Assembly: GCF_009938015.1 (NCBI RefSeq)
Contig: NZ_AP021884.1
Coordinates: forward strand, 124,001 to 188,000
Length of the DNA: 64,000 nt
Reading direction: 5' to 3'
Source: Sulfuriferula plumbiphila
GTDB taxonomy: Bacteria; Pseudomonadota; Gammaproteobacteria; Burkholderiales; Sulfuriferulaceae
This document shows, in pieces, positions 19,158-27,888 of this stretch. The notes under the pieces are model-generated. The model saw only the letters and a program-made list of their open reading frames with translations, did no database searches and was not told where the DNA came from. The translations under genes and the position numbers were made by a program. Each line of letters starts with the position of its first letter. Within the stretch, counting starts at the first letter, position 1.

Positions 19158-20615
19158 TTATTTGCGCCAGTAAGCCGGTGTGAATAATACCAGCAGGGTG
19201 AAAATTTCGAGTCGGCCAAGCAGCATGGCGAAGCTACAGACCCAGGTCTGGAAGCCGGTGAGTACGGCATAGGTGGTGGCCGGGCCGACCTGGTTCAAGC
19301 CCGGGCCGGCGTTGTTGATACAGGCGATGATGGCGGTGAAGGCGGAGATGAAATCCAGGCCGCTGGCGACCAGTATCAGGCTCAATAGCACCAGGCTGGT
19401 GACATACAGCATGACGAAGGCTTGTACCGCAAACACGATCTGGTTGCTGATCATGCTTTGCCTGATTTTTATCGGCAGCAGGGCGGCAGAATGGATCTGT
19501 TTTTCCAGTTCGCGCTTGCCCTGCTTGAGCATCAGCAGGACGCGAATCATCTTGATGCCGCCGCCGGTCGAGCCGGAGCTGGCGCTGACACAGCTCAGCA
19601 GCAGCATCCACAGCGGTGCGAAAATCGGCCATTTACCATAGTCGGTATTGGCGAAGCCACAGTCGGTGGCGATCGACACCAGGTTGAAGCTGACATAGCG
19701 CAGCGCCGTCCAGTAGCTGGCGTAGGTGCCGGCATGCCAGATATAAAACGCCACGCCGATACAGCTTACCCCGATGAGGCCGAGCAGAGCGGGCACTTCC
19801 GGGTCATGCAGGTAGACGCGCAGCGAACGCCCGCGCAGGGCGAGGAAGTGGGTGGCGAAATTCATCGCGGCAACCAGCATGAAGAAAATCAAAACTGCTT
19901 CAATGGCCGGCGAATCGAAATAGCCGACGCTGGCATCGTGGGTGGAAAATCCCCCCAGGCTCATCGCAGCGAAGGCGTGGCAAACCGCGTCGAACCAGCT
20001 CATGCCGGCGATTCTCAACGCGATGATGCAGGCCAGGGTAATGCCGGCATACACCAGCCACAGCGATTTGGCGGTTTGTGCGATGCGCGGGGTGAGCCTG
20101 GCGTCCTTCATCGGCCCCGGCGTTTCCGCCTTGTAGAGCTGGCGTCCGCCCACGCCCAGCAGCGGCAGGATGGCGACCGCCAGCACGATGATACCCATGC
20201 CGCCCAGCCAGTTAAGCAAGTGCCGCCACAGGTTAATGGAAGGTGGCAGTTGGTCCAGCCCGGAGAGTATTGTGGCGCCGGTGGTGGTCATGCCTGACAT
20301 GGTTTCGAAATAGGCATCGGTAAACGACAGGTGAGGCATATAGAACAGCAGTGGCAGCGTGGCGAAGGCGGGCAACACCGCCCATGCCAGCGCCACCAGC
20401 AGGAAGCCGTCGCGGGTTTTCAGTTCGCGCCGCATGCTGTGTGTGGCAAGCCACAATATCAACCCGGCGGTAAAGGTGATGAGGATGGCTGCGTCGTAGG
20501 CGTGGCGGGCGGCGTCCTGGTAATAAAACGAAACCGCCAGCGGCGTCAGCATGGTGAAGGCGAACAGCAGCACGACCAGGCCGATCACGTTCAGGATGGG
20601 GAAAACGCGCAGCAT
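19158..20615 (-). CDS. trkH: Potassium uptake protein TrkH
   Basis: This 485-residue inner-membrane protein has 10-12 hydrophobic segments and the four pore-loop-like repeats of the Trk/Ktr superfamily (TTTGAT near residue 110, SLGGFSTHD about 223, TDCGFANTD about 315, NNAGPGLNQ about 435). It translocates K+ with TrkA as its gating subunit. The ATG at 20615 directly abuts the trkA stop (20616), so the two are coupled. Length matches E. coli TrkH (483). Nothing unusual is seen. Confidence 0.96.
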   Translation of the reverse strand: MLRVFPILNVIGLVVLLFAFTMLTPLAVSFYYQDAARHAYDAAILITFTAGLILWLATHSMRRELKTRDGFLLVALAWAVLPAFATLPLLFYMPHLSFTDAYFETMSGMTTTGATILSGLDQLPPSINLWRHLLNWLGGMGIIVLAVAILPLLGVGGRQLYKAETPGPMKDARLTPRIAQTAKSLWLVYAGITLACIIALRIAGMSWFDAVCHAFAAMSLGGFSTHDASVGYFDSPAIEAVLIFFMLVAAMNFATHFLALRGRSLRVYLHDPEVPALLGLIGVSCIGVAFYIWHAGTYASYWTALRYVSFNLVSIATDCGFANTDYGKWPIFAPLWMLLLSCVSASSGSTGGGIKMIRVLLMLKQGKRELEKQIHSAALLPIKIRQSMISNQIVFAVQAFVMLYVTSLVLLSLILVASGLDFISAFTAIIACINNAGPGLNQVGPATTYAVLTGFQTWVCSFAMLLGRLEIFTLLVLFTPAYWRK

Positions 20616-21989
20616 TTATAAAAATCCGAAACCGACCTGGAACAGCTTTTCCACCTTGTGCACCATGCTCTTGTTGGGTACGAACAGAATGATGTGGTCT
20701 TGCGCCGCAATCAGGGTGTCGTGGTGGGCGATAATGACTTGTTCGCCGCGAATAATGGCGCCGACGGTCACTCCCTCCGGCCATTTCACATCATCCACAC
20801 GGCGGCCCACCAGCCTGGAGGTTTTTGCATCGCCATGCACAACGGCTTCGAGCGCTTCCGCCGCGCCCCGCCGCAGGCTGTGCACGACGGCCATATCGCC
20901 GCGCCGCACGTGCGCGAGCAGCGGCCCGATGGTGGCCTGGGCCGGTGAAACTGCGATGTCGATCTGGCCGCCCTGCACCAGATCCACGTAGCTGGCACGG
21001 TTGATCAGCGCAATCACTTTGCGCGCGCCCATGCGCTTGGCCTGCAGCGAGGCCATGATGTTGTCCTCATCGTCGTTGGTGAGCGCGCAGAATACGTCCA
21101 TGTCGTCGATGTTTTCGTCGCCGAGCAGGGTTTCGTCAGTGGCGTCGCCTACCAGGATCAGAGTGTTGTGCAGCTCGGCGGCGAGCCGCGCGCTGTTGTT
21201 TTTGTTGTGGTCAATGAGCTTGACCTGATAGTCGTTTTCCAGTGCGGCGGCGAGACGGCGACCAATATTGCCGCCGCCGGCAATCATTACCCGGCTTACT
21301 TTTTTGTCAAGGCGGCGCATTTCTTTCATCACGCTGCGAATGTTTTCGGTGGCGGCGATAAAAAATACTTCGTCGCCGGATTCGATCACCGTGCTGCCTT
21401 CCGGGAGGATGGCGCGGTTACCCCGGAAAATCGCCGCCACGCGCGCATCCAGATTCGGCAAGTGTTTGCGCATGTCGCGCAGTTCGTGTCCCACCAGCGG
21501 GCCGCCATGATAGGCGCGCACCGCGACCAGCCGCACTTTGCCGGCAGCGAAATCCAGTACCTGCAATGCATCGGGGTAGTCAATCAGGCGGCGCAGATAA
21601 TTGGTGATTTCCTGCTCCGGGCTGATGGTGTAATCCACGCACAGATTTTCCGCCGAGAAGATTTGCGGGTGCTTGAGATAATCGGCTGCGCGGATGCGCG
21701 CGATCTTGGTGGGGATATTAAACAGCGCTTCAGCCAGCTTGCATGCCAGCATGTTGGTTTCATCGCTCTGCGTCACCGCCACCAGCATGTCGGCGTCTTC
21801 TGCTCCGGCTGCGCGCAGCACCGAAGGGTGTGAAGCGGAACCTACCACGGTACGCAGGTCGAGGCGGTCTTGCAGCAGGGTCAGCTTGTCCGCATCGAGA
21901 TCGACGATGGTCAGGTCGTTGGCTTCAGATACCAGGTTTTCCGCCAGGGTGGCGCCGACTTGTCCGGCACCGAGAATGATGATTTTCAA
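20616..21989 (-). CDS. trkA: Trk system potassium uptake regulatory subunit TrkA
   Basis: This 457-residue cytoplasmic protein has two RCK units. The first Rossmann domain has IILGAGQVGATLAENL and an acidic residue for NAD(H) (IVDLDADK). The second begins at about residue 233 (VMIAGGGNIGRRLA). A TrkA_C domain follows each unit (about 140-220 and 370-455). Nucleotide binding gates the TrkH channel. It overlaps the ntrX stop by 4 bp and abuts trkH. NtrYX lying directly upstream suggests that K+ uptake is under the same transcriptional control (inference). Confidence 0.96.
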   Translation of the reverse strand: MKIIILGAGQVGATLAENLVSEANDLTIVDLDADKLTLLQDRLDLRTVVGSASHPSVLRAAGAEDADMLVAVTQSDETNMLACKLAEALFNIPTKIARIRAADYLKHPQIFSAENLCVDYTISPEQEITNYLRRLIDYPDALQVLDFAAGKVRLVAVRAYHGGPLVGHELRDMRKHLPNLDARVAAIFRGNRAILPEGSTVIESGDEVFFIAATENIRSVMKEMRRLDKKVSRVMIAGGGNIGRRLAAALENDYQVKLIDHNKNNSARLAAELHNTLILVGDATDETLLGDENIDDMDVFCALTNDDEDNIMASLQAKRMGARKVIALINRASYVDLVQGGQIDIAVSPAQATIGPLLAHVRRGDMAVVHSLRRGAAEALEAVVHGDAKTSRLVGRRVDDVKWPEGVTVGAIIRGEQVIIAHHDTLIAAQDHIILFVPNKSMVHKVEKLFQVGFGFL

Positions 21990-23251
21990 AGACCTGCCTT
22001 TTTGCCGAGCTTGATGCCGAGCTGTTTTAATTTTCGATACAGATGGGTACGCTCCACCCCGGCATGCTCGGCCACGCGGCTCATGTTGCCTTGTTCCAGC
22101 GCGATCAGGCGTTCGAAATAACTGCGCTCGAAAGCATCGCGCGCCTCGCGCAGCGGCAGTTCCGCAGCGACCTCCACTGCTGCGGGCAGGGTATCGCGCG
22201 ATGCCAGTGGACGCAGCGCATGCTGCACGGCTTCGGCGCTGATTTCGTCACCGTCAGCGGTCATCACCAGGGTGTGTACGATGTTATCCAGCTGCGGCAG
22301 ATTACCCGGCCAGTCGGCGTTGCGCAGCGCATTCAACGCGGCGGTGCCAAACCGGCGCGGCGGTAGCTGGTTGGCTTCCACCAGCTGTGCCAGCATGTAG
22401 GCGGCGATGTCGGGAATGTCTTCACGGTGCTCGCGCAGGCTGGGCACACGGATGGTGAGCGCACCCAGTGCGTAATACAGGCGACTATCGAATTCACCCT
22501 CGGCCGCACAGCGCGACAGGTCTTCACTGCTTACGCATACCACACGCACGTTGTACTTTTCGGCGCGCTCCAGTGCCAGCGCCAGGCCTTTTTGCGCGAG
22601 TTTGCCAAGGTTGGCGACTTCCGGAATGTACAGCACCCCATCGCGCGCCTGCTGCAGCAAATCCAGCGGCGCCTCCACCAGGCGGCCGGTATCGTCCAGC
22701 TCAACCCAGTTGCTGTTGGCAGCCACCAGGAAACGTGCGCAGATGCGCGCCCCGCTGCCCGGCTCGGCCAGCAGCAGCACCGGGGTTTTCAGGTTGGCAA
22801 TACGCGTGAGTTGTTCTTTCAGGTGCTGGATCAGTGCGCCGCGCCCCAGTCCGGCCAGGCTCATGCTGGGCTGGGCACGGGCTTCGCCGGGCTTCAGCAC
22901 GCGCTTGATGGTGGACAGTAATTTATGCAGCGCAATGGGCTTTTCCAGAAAGTCCGCCGCGCCCAGGCGCGTGGCTTCGACTGCGGTATCAATGGTGCCG
23001 TGGCCGGACATCATCACTACCGGCATGGTGAGCTGGCCGTTGCCCGCCCACTCCTTGAGCAGGGTAATGCCGTCGGTATCGGGCATCCAGATATCCAGCA
23101 GCACCAGATCGGGGCGCACTTTGTGGCGCAATGCGCGGGCGGCACCGGCATTCTCCGCCAGACTGATGTCGTAACCTTCATCGGAAAGAATTTCCGAAAG
23201 CAGTTCACGAATACCCGGCTCGTCGTCCACTACCAGAATCTGCCCGCTCAT
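21986..23251 (-). CDS. ntrX: NtrX-like response regulator with a degenerate sigma-54 motor domain
   Basis: This 421-residue NtrC-family protein has an intact receiver (Asp53 in VLLDIWMPDTDG, KP at 104-105) and an intact C-terminal Fis-type helix-turn-helix (GNMSRVAEHAGVERTHLYRKL). The central AAA+ domain is eroded. The Walker A region reads AEPGSGAR (about 162-169) without GK[ST], the sigma-54-contacting GAFTGA is absent, and the Walker B acid pair is replaced (GVLYIPE, about 205-211). It therefore probably cannot hydrolyse ATP or open sigma-54 complexes and would act as an ordinary DNA-binding regulator. It lies between ntrY and trkA with 4-bp overlaps on both sides. Confidence 0.93.
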   Translation of the reverse strand: MSGQILVVDDEPGIRELLSEILSDEGYDISLAENAGAARALRHKVRPDLVLLDIWMPDTDGITLLKEWAGNGQLTMPVVMMSGHGTIDTAVEATRLGAADFLEKPIALHKLLSTIKRVLKPGEARAQPSMSLAGLGRGALIQHLKEQLTRIANLKTPVLLLAEPGSGARICARFLVAANSNWVELDDTGRLVEAPLDLLQQARDGVLYIPEVANLGKLAQKGLALALERAEKYNVRVVCVSSEDLSRCAAEGEFDSRLYYALGALTIRVPSLREHREDIPDIAAYMLAQLVEANQLPPRRFGTAALNALRNADWPGNLPQLDNIVHTLVMTADGDEISAEAVQHALRPLASRDTLPAAVEVAAELPLREARDAFERSYFERLIALEQGNMSRVAEHAGVERTHLYRKLKQLGIKLGKKAGL

Positions 23252-25380
23252 ACATTCGCCTCCATGACGGCTGCAACTGGCAGGCGGATATGCACGCTGG
23301 CCCCGTGGGGCCTGATGTTCTCGATGCGAATCATGCCGTGATGTTCCTCGATAATTTTCTTGACAATAGCCAGCCCCAGACCGGTGCCCTTGGGTTTGGT
23401 GGTGGCGTAGGGCTCAAACAGACGCTCCATGAGCGCAGGCGGAAACCCCGGTCCATTATCCATAATGGTTAGCTGGACGCCGCTTTCGGTCTGTGCGGTA
23501 GATAATACAATATGCGGTTCGGGTGAATCGGCCAGTGCGTCCTGGGCATTCTGCAGCAAATTGTGGATGACCTGGCGCAACAGCTTGCGATCCCCCGATA
23601 CCTGCGGCAAATCCGTCGCCAGATCAAGCGTCATGCCAGGCGCCGGTTCATACAGGCTCAGCACCTCGCGCACCAGCGCATTAAGCTCTATCGCCTCCAG
23701 CTGCACGGCTGGCGTGCGCGCATATTCGGCAAAGGCGTTGACCATTTCTTTCATCGCCGATACCTGGTTGACGATGGTCTGGGTGGAACGGGTGAGGGTC
23801 TCCGCGTCGGCGGGCGCCAGCTTGGCGGCAAACTTGTGCTGGATGCGCTCGGCGGAGAGCTGGATCGGCGTCAGCGGATTTTTGATCTCGTGCGCCAGAC
23901 GCCGCGCCACCTCGCCCCATGCGGCATCGCGCTGCGCCTTGATAAGATGGGTAATGTCATCGAACACCAGTACATAGCCGTTATCCACCCCGCTCGGCAG
24001 ATGGGTGCCGTGCGCCAGCAGAGTGCGCTTGTTGCCATCCGCACCGTATTCAATCTGCTGGCGCCAGCTGACGTCGCCATGCAGCTTGAACTGTGCGGCA
24101 ATCGCGCCGGCAAATTCGGCCAGCGCAGGCGTCCGGCTACCCCATTGATATAGTTGCACACCACGCAACGTGCCCGTCGTCACGTCGAGTATCTGCTCGG
24201 CCAGCGGGTTGATGCTGCGCACCTGCAATTGCTCGTCGAACGCGACCACGCCCGAGGTCAGGTTGGCGAGAATGTTTTCCAGATAGGCATGCGATTTTTC
24301 GATCTGCTCGCGGCTCACTTCAGCGGCATTGCGTGCTTCGGCCAGTTGGCGCGTCATGCGGTTGAACGACTGGGTCAGGATGCCCAGTTCGTCGCGGCTG
24401 TGCACCGGATGCATCTGCGTGAAATCTCCTTTGGCAACGGCGCGTGTGCCCTTGGCCAGGGCGCGCAGCGGTGCGGCCATCTGTTCGCTGATGAGAAACG
24501 CCAGCGCCACCGTTGCCAGCAGCGCCAGCAGCATGGCCAGCGTCAGCGTCAGCCCATACAGGCGTTTCAAACCCAGCCGCGACAGCGACAACTCCTGATA
24601 ATCCTGATATGCCGTGCGCACTGCTTCGGCGTCCTCGGCCAGCTTGGGCGGCACCGGCTGCATCAGCTGCAACACGCGGATATTTTCGGTGAACGACAGC
24701 AGATTGACCGGCACCACCACGCGCACAAACAGGCCCCGATTGGGGATGGATTCGATGCGCGAGTAAGGCTGCTGCTGGCGTACCTGCCACAGAATGGTGT
24801 TGCCGGGAATCATTGGCAGCATCCCGGCGCGCTCGTTGCCGGCAAAGGCGATAATTTTGCCCCGCTCGCTGAACAGGGTGGCCTCCTGTACCCCGGACTG
24901 CTCGCGCAGGTTGTTCAGCAAGTGGATGTGTGCGGCGGGTGGCTGGTCAGCCAGCGCCAGCGCCATGGATTCGGCCTTTTTGGTGAGCTCGCGCTGCAGG
25001 TTGTCGAGCACCGCCTGCCCCAGGTTGAGACCGCTGCCCAGTGCATTGTCCACGCGCACATCAAACCAGGATTCGATACTCTTGGACAAGAATTGCACTG
25101 ACACACCATACACCACCGCGCCCGGCAGCAGCGCCATCAGGCCAAATACCAGCATCAGCCGCACGGTGAGCTTGGCACCAAACACGCCATGTTTGATCTT
25201 GCGGCGCAGCTGCACTACCTGGTAGCCAACCAGCACCAGCAACGCCGCTACCAGCGCGCCCGTTACCGCCAGCAGATACGGGAAATTGCGCGCGAACAGC
25301 TCGGTATTGGCGCTGGCGCTGGAGAGCAGATAAACCAGCACGGCACCAACGCCGAACCCGAGCAGGACCAGGTACTTCAT
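23248..25380 (-). CDS. ntrY: NtrY-like sensor histidine kinase
   Basis: This 710-residue kinase has N-terminal TM segments (residues about 5-22, 33-57 and 80-105), a periplasmic part of about 170 residues and another TM (about 280-305). HAMP (to about 355), PAS (about 370-480), HisKA with VARRLAHEIKNPLTPIQLSAERIQ, and HATPase_c with NLLQNAQDAL, DNGPGFPP and [12 protein letters not shown] follow. This is the NtrY layout. In related bacteria NtrYX governs nitrogen-oxide, redox or respiratory responses. The stop overlaps ntrX by 4 bp, and the DUF4390 gene ends 10 bp upstream. Confidence 0.95.
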   Translation of the reverse strand: MKYLVLLGFGVGAVLVYLLSSASANTELFARNFPYLLAVTGALVAALLVLVGYQVVQLRRKIKHGVFGAKLTVRLMLVFGLMALLPGAVVYGVSVQFLSKSIESWFDVRVDNALGSGLNLGQAVLDNLQRELTKKAESMALALADQPPAAHIHLLNNLREQSGVQEATLFSERGKIIAFAGNERAGMLPMIPGNTILWQVRQQQPYSRIESIPNRGLFVRVVVPVNLLSFTENIRVLQLMQPVPPKLAEDAEAVRTAYQDYQELSLSRLGLKRLYGLTLTLAMLLALLATVALAFLISEQMAAPLRALAKGTRAVAKGDFTQMHPVHSRDELGILTQSFNRMTRQLAEARNAAEVSREQIEKSHAYLENILANLTSGVVAFDEQLQVRSINPLAEQILDVTTGTLRGVQLYQWGSRTPALAEFAGAIAAQFKLHGDVSWRQQIEYGADGNKRTLLAHGTHLPSGVDNGYVLVFDDITHLIKAQRDAAWGEVARRLAHEIKNPLTPIQLSAERIQHKFAAKLAPADAETLTRSTQTIVNQVSAMKEMVNAFAEYARTPAVQLEAIELNALVREVLSLYEPAPGMTLDLATDLPQVSGDRKLLRQVIHNLLQNAQDALADSPEPHIVLSTAQTESGVQLTIMDNGPGFPPALMERLFEPYATTKPKGTGLGLAIVKKIIEEHHGMIRIENIRPHGASVHIRLPVAAVMEANV

Positions 25381-25390
25381 CTACTGCTGC

Positions 25391-25993
25391 TCACGGCGAC
25401 ATGCTCCACACAAACGGCGCGGATTCAAGATCCCACTTGCGCGAGCTGATGGCATTGATTTGCAGCGGCTTGGGCAACTGCGACACATCCATGCGCATAC
25501 TCAGGCTGGCCACATAGCTGTAGCGCCTGTATAGCAAGCGCCGGTCCAGCACGGGCCAGGCGCTGATTTCACCCAGCGCAGCGAGCGCATCATCGAGCGT
25601 GTCAAAGCTGAGCTGTTGCGAACCCGCTGCAAGCAAGTACTGGCGTAACAGCGGATTGTAGGTCAGGCGGGTGTTGCGGGTGACTTTGGCGATTTCTTCG
25701 TTGAACCAGTACCAGCGCCGGCGCTGGAATTCGAATTCGGTAATGAAATTGAGCGCGATGCCTTTTTTGACAGCTTCTTCCAGCGTGGCGCCGAGTGTTA
25801 TGGTCAGCTGCGCATTGAGCTGATACACCTCGTCCACCAGCTTGAGTTCGGCGGACCTGATCTGGATGCCCTCGCTCGCCGCGCGCGCGGCGGGTGCGAA
25901 CAGGGTGAGTTGCATGAACAGCGCCAGCATTGCCGGCGCCAACCAGCTAATTCTTGGCAAGCAGCGCATAAAAAAAACCGTCGTGTTGGTCAT
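25391..25993 (-). CDS. DUF4390 periplasmic protein
   Basis: The product is 200 residues from the ATG at 25993, or 192 from the ATG at 25969 (MRCLPRISWLAPAMLALFM). Either gives a signal peptide ending near ARAA (about residue 40). The mature domain (IQIRSAELKLVDEVYQLNAQLTI..., FQRRRWYWFNEEIA, RLTYNPLLRQYLL) is the DUF4390 family, of unknown function. The gene overlaps the end of rsmB by 23-47 bp depending on start and precedes ntrY. This rsmB-DUF4390-ntrY order recurs in betaproteobacteria as I know the family, so a role as periplasmic accessory to NtrY is plausible but unproven. Confidence 0.88.
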   Translation of the reverse strand: MTNTTVFFMRCLPRISWLAPAMLALFMQLTLFAPAARAASEGIQIRSAELKLVDEVYQLNAQLTITLGATLEEAVKKGIALNFITEFEFQRRRWYWFNEEIAKVTRNTRLTYNPLLRQYLLAAGSQQLSFDTLDDALAALGEISAWPVLDRRLLYRRYSYVASLSMRMDVSQLPKPLQINAISSRKWDLESAPFVWSMSP

Positions 25994-27224
25994 TGGGCAG
26001 CAGCTGGCCGGGGTTGATCCATTCGCCTGCCAAGCTCAGCTGGCGCGCATTTTCATGCCGGTCAAGAAAGGCATCCACCAGGCGCTGATTTTCTTCAGGA
26101 AAAATGGAACAGGTTGCGTACAGCAATTTACCACCGCGCGCCAGACACCGCCAGAGCGCAGGCAGCATGGCGGCTTGCTGTGCCGCAAAATGCGCAATAT
26201 CGTGCGGGCGCCGCAGCCATTTGATGTCCGGGTGGCGGCGCACCACGCCCGAGGCCGAACACGGCACATCGGCGAGAATGCGCTCGAACGGCCGGCCATC
26301 CCACCAGGTGTCGGGTTGTGCGGCGTCACCGCTGGCAAGCGTGGCCTTGAGCTGCAAGCGTTCGAGGTTTTCGCGCACCCGCTCCAGGCGGCCTGTGTCG
26401 CTATCCAGCGCGGTGAGCGCCACATCCGCGGTTTCCAGAATATGTCCGGTCTTGCCGCCCGGCGCAGCACAGGCATCCAGCACGCGCTGACCGTCGTGCA
26501 AATCCAGCAGCAGCGCGGCAAGCTGCGCGCCGGCATCCTGCACCGACACCCGTCCGGACGCAAAGCCTGGCAGTTGCGCCACAGCAATCGGGTGTGCCAG
26601 TTGCAGTGCGAATTCGCCGGTTTGCGTGGCTTCCACCCCCGCATCCCGCAGCAGTTCCAGGTACGCTGCGGTGCTGCCGTGGTGCTGATTCACCCGCAGC
26701 GTCATCGGCGCATGCCGGTTGCCCGCTGCCAGCGCCGCTTGCCAGTGTTCCGGGTAGGCGACGCGCAGCCTGTCTATCCACCACTGCGGGTAATTCCAGC
26801 GCACACTTTCTTTCTGGACCAGCGTGGCAGTGAGCGCATCGGCCTGCCGCAGGTAATTGCGCAACACGCCATTGACCAGTCCGCGCGCCCACGGCTGGAT
26901 CGCGGCGGCGGCTTCAACTGCTTCGTTGACCACGGTATGCGTCGCATCCGGACGGACGCGCAGCTGGCGCAACGCCACCACCAGCAGCGCGGCGACCACG
27001 CTATCCTTGAGCGGGTTACTCAGCAGCGCATCCCGCAGCGCCGCCAGCAACGCATACTCGCGCAAACTGCCGTAGCTGATGTCCTGCACTGTGGCGCGCC
27101 CCGCTACAGGCTGCTGCGCCAACACGTGATTGAGGTTCTGGCCTTTGTGCACCACGGCATCTAGTGCACAAGCTGCGCGTTTCAATAACTGGCGCAACGG
27201 GGGTTGATGGATGGGCTCAGACAT
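25947..27224 (-). CDS. rsmB: 16S rRNA (cytosine-967-C5)-methyltransferase
   Basis: This 425-residue enzyme has an N-terminal NusB-like RNA-binding domain (about 1-140) and a C-terminal SAM-dependent methyltransferase domain. VLDACAAPGGKTGHIL is the SAM loop, DVPCSASGVVRRHPD is motif IV with its cysteine, and LLYATCSIFPEEN carries the nucleophilic Cys of motif VI. Its start overlaps the upstream TauE/SafE-like gene by 8 bp. Length is normal (E. coli 429). It is embedded in the long minus-strand operon. Confidence 0.97.
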   Translation of the reverse strand: MSEPIHQPPLRQLLKRAACALDAVVHKGQNLNHVLAQQPVAGRATVQDISYGSLREYALLAALRDALLSNPLKDSVVAALLVVALRQLRVRPDATHTVVNEAVEAAAAIQPWARGLVNGVLRNYLRQADALTATLVQKESVRWNYPQWWIDRLRVAYPEHWQAALAAGNRHAPMTLRVNQHHGSTAAYLELLRDAGVEATQTGEFALQLAHPIAVAQLPGFASGRVSVQDAGAQLAALLLDLHDGQRVLDACAAPGGKTGHILETADVALTALDSDTGRLERVRENLERLQLKATLASGDAAQPDTWWDGRPFERILADVPCSASGVVRRHPDIKWLRRPHDIAHFAAQQAAMLPALWRCLARGGKLLYATCSIFPEENQRLVDAFLDRHENARQLSLAGEWINPGQLLPNDQHDGFFYALLAKN

Positions 27225-27888
27225 GCAAAATCAGCCGGGTTAATCCCCACACCCCAAATGCCGCCACCAGCAGTCCGGCTGCCAGCCGCACGCCCGGCTT
27301 GCGGGTAAGCGTTTGCAGGCGCCGGGCGAACAAGCCCATCGTCAACAGATTGGGCAAGGTACCCGCGCCAAACGCCAGCATCAGCAGCGCGCCGTGTGCG
27401 GCACTGCCGGTGGACAGCGCCGAGATCAGCACCGAATATACCAGTCCGCACGGCAACCAGCCCCACACTGCGCCAGTGAAAAACGCCTGCGGCAGAGTAC
27501 GCACCGGGATGAAGCGCTTCATCAGCGGTTGCAGCCGCGCCCACACCGCGCTACCCACGCGTTCCAGCGCCAGCACCGCGCGTGACAACCCGGCCAGATA
27601 CAGGCCGAGCAGGATCAGCATGATATTGGCCGCGACATAAAGCACACGCCCGGCAGGCATGAAACCTTCCAGCAATAAAGTGCTCGCTCCCACTGCCCCG
27701 GCAATTGTCCCTGCCAGCGCGTAGCTGGCTATGCGCCCGGAATTGTAGGCCAGCAGCATCGGCACGGCTGGGCGGCCAGCGGGCGATGACAGCGACAGGG
27801 CCGTGACAATCCCGCCGCACATGCCCACGCAGTGCACCCCGCCCAACAGGCCGACCAGGAATACCGAGAGGTAGGAAATTTCAGGCAT
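27217..27888 (-). CDS. TauE/SafE-family (UreH-like) integral membrane protein
   Basis: This 223-residue protein has about six transmembrane helices. It contains the diagnostic GGVHCVGMCGGIV in the first loop (residues about 16-28) and WGWLPCGLVYSVL (about 140-152), so paired cysteines occur in two membrane motifs as in DsbD/CcdA-like transporters. Members near cytochrome oxidase genes help with copper or thiol handling, but no such neighbours occur here. It is flanked by ampG (8-bp overlap) and rsmB (8-bp overlap). Substrate is unknown. Confidence 0.85.
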   Translation of the reverse strand: MPEISYLSVFLVGLLGGVHCVGMCGGIVTALSLSSPAGRPAVPMLLAYNSGRIASYALAGTIAGAVGASTLLLEGFMPAGRVLYVAANIMLILLGLYLAGLSRAVLALERVGSAVWARLQPLMKRFIPVRTLPQAFFTGAVWGWLPCGLVYSVLISALSTGSAAHGALLMLAFGAGTLPNLLTMGLFARRLQTLTRKPGVRLAAGLLVAAFGVWGLTRLILHV

